Below are positions 1 through 5,946 of a DNA stretch of 10,789 bases, piece after piece. A program made the translations under genes and the position numbers. Under the pieces are notes generated by a model. The model made no database searches, had not been told where the DNA came from, and worked only from the letters and a program-made list of their open reading frames with translations. The stretch covers positions 1 to 10,789 of the forward strand of contig JAQGOE010000314.1 in NCBI GenBank assembly GCA_028293725.1, read 5' to 3'. The DNA comes from Gammaproteobacteria bacterium (lineage in GTDB: Bacteria > Pseudomonadota > Gammaproteobacteria > Steroidobacterales > Steroidobacteraceae). How positions within the stretch are numbered: position 1 is the first letter of the stretch; every line of letters begins with the position of its first letter.

Positions 1-848
1 AGCCGGTCCTGCGCCTGCTGTAGCTGATGCAGGAAAAACATCACGATGATGCAGGCCACGAGTGCCGTGAGCGTGGCGTTGAACGTCACGCCCAGTCCAA
101 GCGTCACTCCTGAGATATCCCCGTGCAGAGCGCCTTGCGCTTCCTGTAGTGCCCGGCCGATACCCCGGACCGTACCGACAAATCCCACCGCCGGGATCGC
201 CCACGCGGTGAAGCGGACCATCGAGAGCTGCGCATCGAGGCGATCGAGCTCATTCTCACATTCGGCCCGGACCGCCTCGGCGGCATCCTGCACGCTGCGC
301 GTCGCGCCGAACCGATTCAGCGCCACCATCAAGGCGCGGGGCAGCAGCATTTCCTGCTCGTCTCGCGGCAGGCCTTCGATCGGACGTCCGTAGGCGCGGG
401 CGTCGTCGGGAAGTACGACGCGGCCTTCGCCGAGCTCAATGTAGTCCTTATCCAGCAGGCGCCGGTTACGGGCCGCCTCACTGGCCTGGTAACCGATCAG
501 GCACAGGGCCCAGGTCGCGAGGATGAGGGCGACCTCTTGCTCGTAGTCTTTGAGGATCACGAAGACCGAGCGAAGGTTGCGGACGGGCGTGGTTGCGGAA
601 GTGGCCGCCGGTGCAGTTTCGGGCGTCGCGGAGGGAGTGGCCCCGGGCGCCGTTTCGGGGGTAGCTGCGGGTGCGCTCGTTTCTGGTTGCCCCGCGTGCG
701 CCTGGTCCTGCGGCGCTGCGACCGGCTCGGCCAGAATGGCGGCCGCGCGGGGCCGGATGACCGTGGCGTAGATCGTCTGGATCAGAATCGCGCTGATGAG
801 TAGGGCCGCCACACTGAACACGGCCTCGCGGCCGAACAACGATCGCAT
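1..848 (-). CDS. MotA/TolQ/ExbB-family proton channel protein, 3' end missing
   Basis: I translated this from the complementary strand: it starts with ATG at 848 and stays open for 282 codons to the window edge, so the C-terminus is missing. Visible order: a short cytoplasmic N-terminus; a membrane segment at about residues 11-30; an Ala/Pro/Thr-rich linker at about 35-88 that contains an imperfect 12-residue duplication (ATPETAPGATPS, then ATPETAPAATSA); a second membrane segment at about 104-120; a hydrophilic, partly helical domain at about 121-210; and a pair of membrane segments at about 213-230 and 247-273. The last pair carries the family signature: AIPAVGFVGTVRGIG, then DISGVTLGLGVTFNATLTAL. 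The family forms proton-driven stator or energiser complexes in the inner membrane (with TolR/ExbD/MotB-type partners), but I cannot tell which partner or process this one serves. AGGAG lies about 11 nt before the ATG, a rather long spacing. It is 70 nt downstream of the AraC-type regulator on the same strand, so co-transcription is possible. Confidence 0.85.
   Translation of the reverse strand, partial: MRSLFGREAVFSVAALLISAILIQTIYATVIRPRAAAILAEPVAAPQDQAHAGQPETSAPAATPETAPGATPSATPETAPAATSATTPVRNLRSVFVILKDYEQEVALILATWALCLIGYQASEAARNRRLLDKDYIELGEGRVVLPDDARAYGRPIEGLPRDEQEMLLPRALMVALNRFGATRSVQDAAEAVRAECENELDRLDAQLSMVRFTAWAIPAVGFVGTVRGIGRALQEAQGALHGDISGVTLGLGVTFNATLTALVACIIVMFFLHQLQQAQDR
594..665 (-). 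repeat. Imperfect 2 x 36-bp tandem repeat coding the Pro/Ala/Thr linker
   Basis: Two adjacent 36-bp units (665-630 and 629-594 on the minus strand) encode residues 62-73 and 74-85 of the ExbB-like protein. By eye 27 of 36 bases match. Each unit begins with codons for ATPETAP. It lies wholly inside the disordered linker between the first two membrane segments, so the simplest reading is in-frame duplication of a flexible, probably periplasmic, spacer. Confidence 0.6.
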
Positions 849-918
849 GAATACGGGAGCTCCTGATTCCGGCACAGCTTTGGTCGACGGCGTGCTCAAA
901 AGTTTCCTTCGCGGGCCA
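849..918. other. 70-nt gap between the AraC-type gene and the ExbB-like gene
   Basis: Both flanking genes are on the minus strand. The gap contains the 8-base palindrome GGAGCTCC (856-863), which includes the AGGAG ribosome site of the ExbB-like gene. I see no hairpin followed by a T-run, so read-through from the regulator is possible, and no convincing promoter. Confidence 0.4.
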
Positions 919-1806
919 CTACCGTGCCATCCGTTTACGGAAGGTGGCCGGCGATTCTCCCGCATGCTTGCTGAAGAAGCGCGAGAAATAAGCGGGGTCG
1001 GCAAAGCCAAGATAGTAGGCCGTCTCCGCCACAGTCATGTTCGTGTAGGTCAGGTTCCGCTTCGCCTCGAGCAGCAGGCGATCCTCGAGCACCCGCGCCG
1101 GGGGTTTCCCCGCGACCTCGAGACAGGCGGCGCGCAGCCGGGCCGGAGTGACGCTCAAGGCTTTCGCATACTGCGCGATCGACAGCCCCATGCGCAGATG
1201 CGACTCGACCTTTTCACGAAAGCGCGCGACGAGCGCGGCCCTGGCATTAGTGGCTTCTGAGGTCACACCACCCGGCTCGTGCAAAGCGCGCAGGGCACTC
1301 ACCAACACTGTCGTGAGCCGCGCGGCCGCGGCTGCGGCGCTGGCAGGCGCCGTCCAAACCAACTCGCGACGCAGCTTTGGCACGGTGTCGGCAAGCTCTT
1401 GCGTGTGCGCCGGATCGGTCGCGAGCGAGGCGCACGCGGGTGCTAGAAACAAACGTTTAAATGCGGCTTCCTCGCGGGAGAGATCGCGCAACAGACTATC
1501 GGCCAGCGTCACGACATAGCCTTCGGTCTCGGGCGCGAATACGAATCCATGCACCACGCCGGCAGGCGCGATGAGCAGCGTGGGTGCCCGGAAAACAAAC
1601 TTCAGGGTCTCGGCCTGCATTTCACCGCCGCCCGTGAATATGACCAATAGCTGGTGCAGGTCGCGATGCGCGTGCGGCCGGATCCGCCACTCGTAGAGAC
1701 GGCTGCGATCGGCAATCGTCTCGACGTGCAGAAAGCGCTCATCCGCGTCCCGGGGAGGCTCGCCGTACAGAAAGAATCGAGGGATCGCGCCCCGCGGCTC
1801 CGACAT
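919..1806 (-). CDS. pobR: AraC/XylS-family transcriptional regulator, probable activator of pobA
   Basis: The 295-residue product has the standard AraC-type layout. The N-terminal half is a cupin-like effector domain (RPHAHRDLHQLLVIF at residues 43-57 with His45, His47 and His51; a second strand block around 71-100). The C-terminal domain has two helix-turn-helix motifs at about 209-230 (IAQYAKALSVTPARLRAAC) and 258-280 (TVAETAYYLGFADPAYFSRF), the second being the more conserved AraC signature. AraC-type PobR/PobC proteins of about this length, encoded divergently from pobA, are known in pseudomonads and relatives, where 4-hydroxybenzoate is the effector; that assignment here rests on the neighbour and architecture. 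The start is the ATG at 1806; the ribosome site before it is weak. The 115-nt divergent gap to the pobA start should hold both promoters and the operator. IclR-type PobR regulators of other bacteria are unrelated to this protein. Confidence 0.85.
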   Translation of the reverse strand: MSEPRGAIPRFFLYGEPPRDADERFLHVETIADRSRLYEWRIRPHAHRDLHQLLVIFTGGGEMQAETLKFVFRAPTLLIAPAGVVHGFVFAPETEGYVVTLADSLLRDLSREEAAFKRLFLAPACASLATDPAHTQELADTVPKLRRELVWTAPASAAAAAARLTTVLVSALRALHEPGGVTSEATNARAALVARFREKVESHLRMGLSIAQYAKALSVTPARLRAACLEVAGKPPARVLEDRLLLEAKRNLTYTNMTVAETAYYLGFADPAYFSRFFSKHAGESPATFRKRMAR

Positions 1807-1873
1807 CGAGTGAATTCCGCAATAAATCCAAGAAGAAGGCGTTTAAGTCCATGGGAGGACCGTGACGCCGGAA

Positions 1874-1889
1874 CTAGAGTCTAGCGCTA
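1874..1889. promoter_or_regulatory. Overlapping palindromes in the pobA leader (possible operator)
   Basis: CTAGAGTCTAG (1874-1884) is a perfect 5-1-5 inverted repeat, and TAGCGCTA (1882-1889) is a perfect 8-base palindrome sharing its end. The pair lies between the AraC-type regulator and the preferred pobA start at 1922, about 33-48 nt upstream of that ATG. Two CTAG tetramers within 11 bases are unusual in many proteobacterial genomes. AraC-family regulators normally bind direct repeats, so if this is an operator it may belong to another protein, or it may be chance. Confidence 0.25.
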
Positions 1890-1911
1890 CTGAATCCGCC
1901 GCGGAGGCGTT

Positions 1912-1915
1912 GGAG
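1912..1915 (+). promoter_or_regulatory. Ribosome-binding site that decides the pobA start
   Basis: GGAG ends 6 nt before the ATG at 1922, and a further GGAGG lies at 1903-1907. The upstream in-frame GTG at 1862 also has GGGAGGA (1853-1859), but only 3 nt separate GGAGG from the GTG, which is tight. Together with the family length this favours 1922. Confidence 0.55.
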
Positions 1916-1921
1916 CGTCGC

Positions 1922-3097
1922 ATGCGTACCCAGGTTGCCATCATCGGTGCCGGTCCGGCCGGGCTGCTGTTGGCGCAACTGCTGCATCAGCGGGGCATCG
2001 AGTCGGTCGTCCTGGAGGCGCGCCCGCGCGAATACCTCGAAAGCCGGGTGCGCGCCGGAGTGCTCGAGCACCAGAGCGTCGATATCCTGAAGGCGGCCGG
2101 AGTGGGCGATCGGATGATGCGCGACGGTCTGCCGCATGAGGGGATCTTCCTGCATTTCAACGGCCGCAATCATCGTATCGACTTCGCCGACCTTACCGGC
2201 AAAGCGGTCATGATCTACGGTCAACAGGAGGTCGTGCGAGATCTCATCGCGGCGCGTCTGGCTGCGCGGCAGCCCCTGTACTTCGAAGTCGATGATGTCT
2301 CGGTGAGCGACTTCGATTGGGCTGCACACCGCACCGACCGTCCGCGAGTGCGTTACCGGATGGGAGGTCAGGAGCAGACACTCGAATGTGACTTCATCGC
2401 CGGGTGCGACGGTTTCCACGGTGTTTGTCGGCAGAGCATTCCCGAGGGCGAGCTTACGATTTACGAACGCGTCTATCCGTTCGCGTGGCTCGGGCTCCTG
2501 GCCGAGGCGCCGCCGGCCTCGCACGAGCTCATTTACGCGAACGACAGTCGTGGGTTTGCTCTGCTCAGCATGCGATCTCCCACGGTCAGCCGGCTCTACC
2601 TCCAATGTCTGCCCGAGGAGGATCTCAACCAGTGGCCGGACGAGCGTGTCTGGAGTGAGTTGCAGGCCCGGCTGGGGTCGCAACTCGCCACCGGCCCCGT
2701 GCTGCAGAAATCGGTGACCCCCATGCGCAGTTTCGTGGCCGAGCCCATGAGCAGCGGGCGGCTGTTTCTGGCGGGCGACGCGGCGCACATCGTTCCCCCG
2801 ACCGGCGCCAAGGGCATGAACCTGGCCATTGCCGATGTGCAGATTCTGGGACAGGCCCTGGAAAGCTACTACCGGTCGGGTAACACCGAGGCACTCCGGG
2901 CGTACTCCGCCACCTGCCTGCGGCGGGTGTGGAAAGTGCAGCGTTTTTCGTGGTGGATGACGGCCCTGCTGCATCGTTTCGACACCGACAACGCCTTCGA
3001 CCAACGCCGCCAGCTGGCCGAGCTCGAATACATCGTCTCGTCCCGCGCGGCCGCCCAGACCCTTGCCGAGAACTACGTCGGGCTACCCCTGTCTTAA
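1922..3097 (+). CDS. pobA: 4-hydroxybenzoate 3-monooxygenase (p-hydroxybenzoate hydroxylase)
   Basis: This FAD- and NAD(P)H-dependent enzyme hydroxylates 4-hydroxybenzoate to protocatechuate in the cytoplasm, feeding the beta-ketoadipate pathway. From the ATG at 1922 it is 391 residues, against 394 for the Pseudomonas enzyme, and begins MRTQVAIIGAGPAG like the family. FAD-binding GxGxxG is at residues 9-14, the CDGFHG motif at 162-167, and the flavin GD motif GDAAHIVPPTG at 285-295. Aligned by eye to Pseudomonas PobA, the substrate-contact residues are present: Tyr205 (family Tyr201), Ser216 (Ser212), Arg218 (Arg214), Tyr226 (Tyr222), Pro293 and Tyr385, with the family ending AENYVGLP. An in-frame GTG at 1862 would add 20 residues (TPELESSATESAAEALERR-type) with no counterpart that I recall in the family, so I prefer 1922. 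Control by the divergent AraC-type gene is likely. No other protocatechuate-pathway gene is in the window. Confidence 0.95.
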   Translation: MRTQVAIIGAGPAGLLLAQLLHQRGIESVVLEARPREYLESRVRAGVLEHQSVDILKAAGVGDRMMRDGLPHEGIFLHFNGRNHRIDFADLTGKAVMIYGQQEVVRDLIAARLAARQPLYFEVDDVSVSDFDWAAHRTDRPRVRYRMGGQEQTLECDFIAGCDGFHGVCRQSIPEGELTIYERVYPFAWLGLLAEAPPASHELIYANDSRGFALLSMRSPTVSRLYLQCLPEEDLNQWPDERVWSELQARLGSQLATGPVLQKSVTPMRSFVAEPMSSGRLFLAGDAAHIVPPTGAKGMNLAIADVQILGQALESYYRSGNTEALRAYSATCLRRVWKVQRFSWWMTALLHRFDTDNAFDQRRQLAELEYIVSSRAAAQTLAENYVGLPLS

Positions 3098-3109
3098 GGA
3101 GCTGTTCAG
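3093..3109 (+). promoter_or_regulatory. PmrA-box-like sequence before the arn operon (weak)
   Basis: CTTAAG (3093-3098) matches the PmrA half-site YTTAAK exactly. After 5 bases comes GTTCAG (3104-3109), which matches 4 of 6. The enterobacterial PmrA box is YTTAAK-N5-YTTAAK and controls arn operons there. The first half-site overlaps the pobA stop codon, so it could be chance; no pmrA gene is visible here. Confidence 0.2.
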
Positions 3110-3141
3110 CGGAAAATGCTAGGATTCCGCGCTTGCTGAAC
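3104..3141 (+). promoter_or_regulatory. Inverted repeat downstream of pobA
   Basis: GTTCAGC (3104-3110) is perfectly complementary to GCTGAAC (3135-3141); inside, GGAA (3111-3114) can pair with TTCC (3125-3128), leaving GCGCTT bulged on the 3' side. No T-run follows, so it is not a classical intrinsic terminator. It also spans the candidate -10 element. It may be a weak pobA terminator, an operator, or one arm of an alternative-pairing leader (next entries). Confidence 0.45.
3117..3125 (+). promoter_or_regulatory. Candidate extended -10 element for the arn operon
   Basis: TGCTAGGAT fits a TGn-extended -10 (TAGGAT against TATAAT, 4 of 6). There is no convincing -35 at 16-18 nt upstream. It lies in the only gap where the seven-gene arn transcript could start independently, and would give a leader of roughly 85-90 nt. 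Confidence 0.25.
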
Positions 3142-3149
3142 CTGCCGCG

Positions 3150-3172
3150 GGCCGGGGGCTGGACCCTTGGCC
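3150..3172 (+). promoter_or_regulatory. GC-rich hairpin in the arn leader
   Basis: As RNA this forms a 9-bp stem: GGCC with GGCC, then two G-U pairs, then GGG with CCC, closed by a 5-nt loop (3159-3163). It is strong, but GGGCAUAG follows instead of a U-run. If transcription begins near 3132 it lies in the arn 5' untranslated region; if it begins in pobA it sits between the two genes. Confidence 0.45.
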
Positions 3173-3179
3173 GGGCATA

Positions 3180-3214
3180 GTTCAAGCTGCGCGCCCTCGA
3201 GAAGGGCTGAAGGA
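3180..3214 (+). promoter_or_regulatory. Possible ribosome-site sequestering stem in the arn leader
   Basis: TTCAAGC (3181-3187) can pair with GCTGAA (3206-3211) as 6 bp with one bulged A, and inside it CCT (3195-3197) pairs with AGG (3203-3205). An alternative inner stem is GCCCT/AGGGC at 3193-3207. The 3' arm overlaps the ribosome site GAAGGA (3209-3214), which sits 5 nt before the ATG at 3220. The 5' arm is also complementary to GCTGAAC at 3135-3141, so an upstream fold could free the ribosome site. Confidence 0.35.
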
Positions 3215-3219
3215 CTTAA

Positions 3220-4287
3220 ATGGCACTGAAAATCATGATCCTCGGAGCGAACGGCTTCATCGGCAGCGCGCTCACTAACGCGATTCTGCGCAACACGCCG
3301 TGGGAGGTCTACGGGATCGACCTCGCCGACAACAAGCTCGGGGATCTGCCGAAGGACACCAGCCGCTTTCACTTCGTCGAAGGCGACATCACGATCAACA
3401 AGGAGTGGGTCGAGTACCACGTGAAGAAGTGCGACGTGGTGGTGCCGCTCGTGGCGATCGCCAACCCGGCGCAGTACGTGACGCATCCGCTGCGCGTGTT
3501 CGAGCTCGACTTCGAGGCGAACCTGGAGATCGTGCGCCATTGTGTGAAGTACAACAAACGGCTGATCTTCCCCTCGACCTCCGAGATCTACGGCATGTCG
3601 CCGGACGCGGTGCTCGATGAGGAGAGCAGTCCGCTCGTCTACGGCCCGATCAACAAACAGCGTTGGATCTACGCGGCCTCGAAGCAGATGCTCGATCGCG
3701 TCATCTATGCCTACGGTGTGCGCGACAACCTCGACTACACGTTGTTCCGCCCGTTCAACTTCATCGGTCCCAACCTCGACGACGTCGAGGAGCCGAAAGA
3801 GGGCAGCTCGCGCGTCTTCACGCAGTTCCTCTCGAACGTGCTCTACAAGCGCCCGATCAAGCTCGTCGACGGCGGTAGTCAGAAGCGCTCGTTCACCTTC
3901 ATTGACGATGCGATCGAGGCGTTGCTGACGATCCTCGAGAATAAGGACAATCGCGCGACACGCCGCATTTTCAACATCGGCAATCCCGGCAACTGCATCT
4001 CCATCCGCGATCTCGCCGAGCGTACGATCCGGATCGCGCAGGAGTTCCCGGTGCTGCGTGAGAACGCCAAGGCCACGCAGATCGTCGATGTGACCGCTGG
4101 CGATTACTACGGCAAGTACTACCAGGACATCCAGGTGCGCGTCCCGGCGATCGAGGCGGCGAAGCGCGATCTCGGGTGGGCGCCCAAGACCGACATGGAC
4201 ACGGCCATCCGCCGCACGATCGACTACTACGTGAAGCAGGAAAACTTCGGAGCCCGCGCCGCCGCCCTGTCCCTATCGAGAACCTAG
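3220..4287 (+). CDS. UDP-glucuronate oxidative decarboxylase (stand-alone ArnA dehydrogenase / UDP-4-keto-pentose/UDP-xylose synthase type)
   Basis: This is the NAD-dependent first committed step of L-Ara4N synthesis: oxidation at C4 and decarboxylation of UDP-glucuronate to UDP-4-keto-pentose. The 355-residue protein is an extended SDR aligning along its whole length with the C-terminal half of E. coli ArnA. Seen: NAD motif GANGFIG (residues 9-15), EGDITI (54-59), YHVKKCDVVVPLVAIANP (66-83), Ser121-Glu122 in FPSTSEIYG (E. coli ArnA Ser433/Glu434), the YxxxK pair Tyr151/Lys155, RPFN with Asn180 (Asn492), and Arg307 (Arg619) after the YYGK block. So the decarboxylation residues are present. 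It has no formyltransferase half, which is a separate gene at 8464. Ralstonia U4kpxs, a characterised stand-alone relative, also makes UDP-xylose; whether this one does cannot be seen. A good ribosome site (GAAGGA, 5-nt spacing) supports the start. First gene of the operon. Codon use looks more uniformly GC-ending than in the next two genes. Confidence 0.93.
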   Translation: MALKIMILGANGFIGSALTNAILRNTPWEVYGIDLADNKLGDLPKDTSRFHFVEGDITINKEWVEYHVKKCDVVVPLVAIANPAQYVTHPLRVFELDFEANLEIVRHCVKYNKRLIFPSTSEIYGMSPDAVLDEESSPLVYGPINKQRWIYAASKQMLDRVIYAYGVRDNLDYTLFRPFNFIGPNLDDVEEPKEGSSRVFTQFLSNVLYKRPIKLVDGGSQKRSFTFIDDAIEALLTILENKDNRATRRIFNIGNPGNCISIRDLAERTIRIAQEFPVLRENAKATQIVDVTAGDYYGKYYQDIQVRVPAIEAAKRDLGWAPKTDMDTAIRRTIDYYVKQENFGARAAALSLSRT

Positions 4288-4302
4288 AACTCCGGCGCGG
4301 TC

Positions 4303-5946
4303 ATGGCCATAGAAGCGGGGCGGGTACGCGCTCGCGGGCTCGGATGGGTCGCATGGCTGGTTCTCGCCGTCGCCTGGTTCGCGACCCTGCAGCTGCGTCC
4401 GATGTTCGATCCGGACGAAGGTCGGTATGCCGAGATTCCGCGCGAAATGGCGGCGACGGGCGACTGGCTCACGCCCCGGCTCGATGGGCTGAAGTACTTC
4501 GAGAAGCCGCCACTGCAGTATTGGGCCACGGCCGCGGCCTACTCGGTATTCGGCGTGAGTGAGTGGACGTCCCGGCTGTGGACCGTGGGTTTGGCCTTTG
4601 CGTGCCTGCCCATGGTTTTTGGCTGGACGCGGCGGCTCTATGGCCGGAACGCCGCGTTGGCCGCGATAGCGGCCCTCGCCGTGAGTCCGTACTTTGGCAT
4701 CGTGGGGCATCTCAACCTGCTCGATCCCGGGTTCAGTTTCTGGCTGACGGGGGCGGTCTTCGCCTTTACGCTGGCCCAGAGTTCCGAGGTGGGGAGCGGG
4801 GACGAGCGTCGTTGGATGCTCGTGGCATGGGTGGCCGCGGCGCTGGCGATTCTGAGTAAGGGCATCGTGGTCGGTGTCCTCACGGGGGGTAGTCTCGTCG
4901 TGTACTCATTGATAGAACGCGATGTGCGTCCCTGGAAGCGGTTGCACGCCGTCGTTGGCGTGCCCTTGTTTTTGTTAGTGGCGGCACCGTGGTTCATTGC
5001 GGTGTCGATGCGGAATCCAGACTTTCCCGAGTTCTTTTTCATTCATGAGCATTTCGCGCGTTTCCTGACTACCGTGCATCAGAGAGTCGAGCCCTGGTGG
5101 TTTTTTCTGCCGCCGCTGCTGCTCGGGGTTTTACCCTGGGGGCTGTCGCTCGTCGGCGCATCGGTGCGCGCCTGGCGCGATCCCGGTCCAACGCAACAGT
5201 TCAAGCCGTTACGTTTCCTGTTGATTTTCTCCGGGTTCACGCTGGCCTTCTTTTCCGCGTCCGGATCGAAGCTCGCCCCTTACATCCAGCCGCTGTTTCC
5301 GCCGCTGGCCGCCGTGGTGGGTGTCTATGTAGCGGATCGAGTGAGCTTCCTGCGCACGACGGCTGTAATTACGGCAGTGCTCGTTAGCGTCGTCGCCGTG
5401 GGTTTGTTGGTCTATTCGGCGCTGCATAACAGCTTCGTTCCCCGGGAGGCCATGCTCTGGGCGGCGATCGCCGTGGTTGCAATGATCGTTGCCGTGATCG
5501 CGAGTCGCAGGCAACAGGCGGGTGCCGCCGCCGCCACGCCGGTCGTCGCCACTGCCGCCGCGGCCGCGTTGGCCTGGCAATCTTTCATGATGGCGCTCGG
5601 GGCGGTTCCCCCGGAGCATTCGGCGCGTGACCTGGTCGCGGCCGTGAAACCCCACGTTCATCCGGAGACCGCCTTGTACAGTGTCGGGCAGTATCGCGAA
5701 ACGATCTCACCCTACTTGGAGAGAACCCTGACCGTCGTGGAGTTCGAGGGCGAGCTGGAATTCGGGCTGCATGCTCAACCTGGAAAGCAGATGGCGACGC
5801 CCGCTGATTTCGTCACCCGCTGGGGCTCGAGCACTGATGCCGTCGCCTTCTTCGGTCCGAAGGCCTGGGATGCTTACCGGCATCGCGGGCTACCCGGGCG
5901 CGTTATCGCGGCGGATAATCACACGGTTGCGGTGAGCCGCTCATGA
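4303..5946 (+). CDS. arnT: ArnT-like lipid A 4-amino-4-deoxy-L-arabinose transferase
   Basis: This integral inner-membrane glycosyltransferase (GT83, PMT-like fold) moves L-Ara4N from undecaprenyl phosphate to lipid A phosphates on the periplasmic face. The 547-residue length fits the usual ~550. After a first membrane helix (about 14-32) comes the family loop with DPDEGRYAEIPREM (36-49; Asp36, Asp38, Glu39) and the YFEKPP motif (65-70; Glu67-Lys68). Asp140 lies in NLLDPGFSFW, and SKLAPYIQPLFPPLA (321-335) matches the GKLxTYxLP-type motif of ArnT. About a dozen hydrophobic segments run to about residue 430, followed by a soluble C-terminal domain (about 440-547). The acidic residues in the first loop and the Glu-Lys pair correspond to ones implicated in ArnT catalysis or donor binding. 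No clear ribosome site precedes the ATG at 4303, 15 nt after the previous stop. A related dolichyl-phosphate-mannose-type transferase is the alternative, but the operon argues for ArnT. Confidence 0.9.
   Translation: MAIEAGRVRARGLGWVAWLVLAVAWFATLQLRPMFDPDEGRYAEIPREMAATGDWLTPRLDGLKYFEKPPLQYWATAAAYSVFGVSEWTSRLWTVGLAFACLPMVFGWTRRLYGRNAALAAIAALAVSPYFGIVGHLNLLDPGFSFWLTGAVFAFTLAQSSEVGSGDERRWMLVAWVAAALAILSKGIVVGVLTGGSLVVYSLIERDVRPWKRLHAVVGVPLFLLVAAPWFIAVSMRNPDFPEFFFIHEHFARFLTTVHQRVEPWWFFLPPLLLGVLPWGLSLVGASVRAWRDPGPTQQFKPLRFLLIFSGFTLAFFSASGSKLAPYIQPLFPPLAAVVGVYVADRVSFLRTTAVITAVLVSVVAVGLLVYSALHNSFVPREAMLWAAIAVVAMIVAVIASRRQQAGAAAATPVVATAAAAALAWQSFMMALGAVPPEHSARDLVAAVKPHVHPETALYSVGQYRETISPYLERTLTVVEFEGELEFGLHAQPGKQMATPADFVTRWGSSTDAVAFFGPKAWDAYRHRGLPGRVIAADNHTVAVSRS

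Noticed and set aside
594..665. CRISPR or mobile-element repeat
   Set aside because: The 36-bp units are directly adjacent, imperfect and in frame with a protein linker, with no spacers, inverted ends or transposase.
46..803. Plus-strand open frames in the first 800 bases
   Set aside because: The opposite strand encodes a clear MotA/TolQ/ExbB protein over the entire stretch; the plus-strand translations are Arg/Ser- or Gly-rich shadows.
1874..3004. Antisense open frame (376 codons) opposite pobA
   Set aside because: It is a mirror of the pobA codon pattern; no family features, and pobA is complete with its catalytic residues.
3150..3172. GC hairpin as an intrinsic terminator of pobA
   Set aside because: No T-run follows the stem, so a standard Rho-independent terminator cannot be supported; kept only as a structured leader element.
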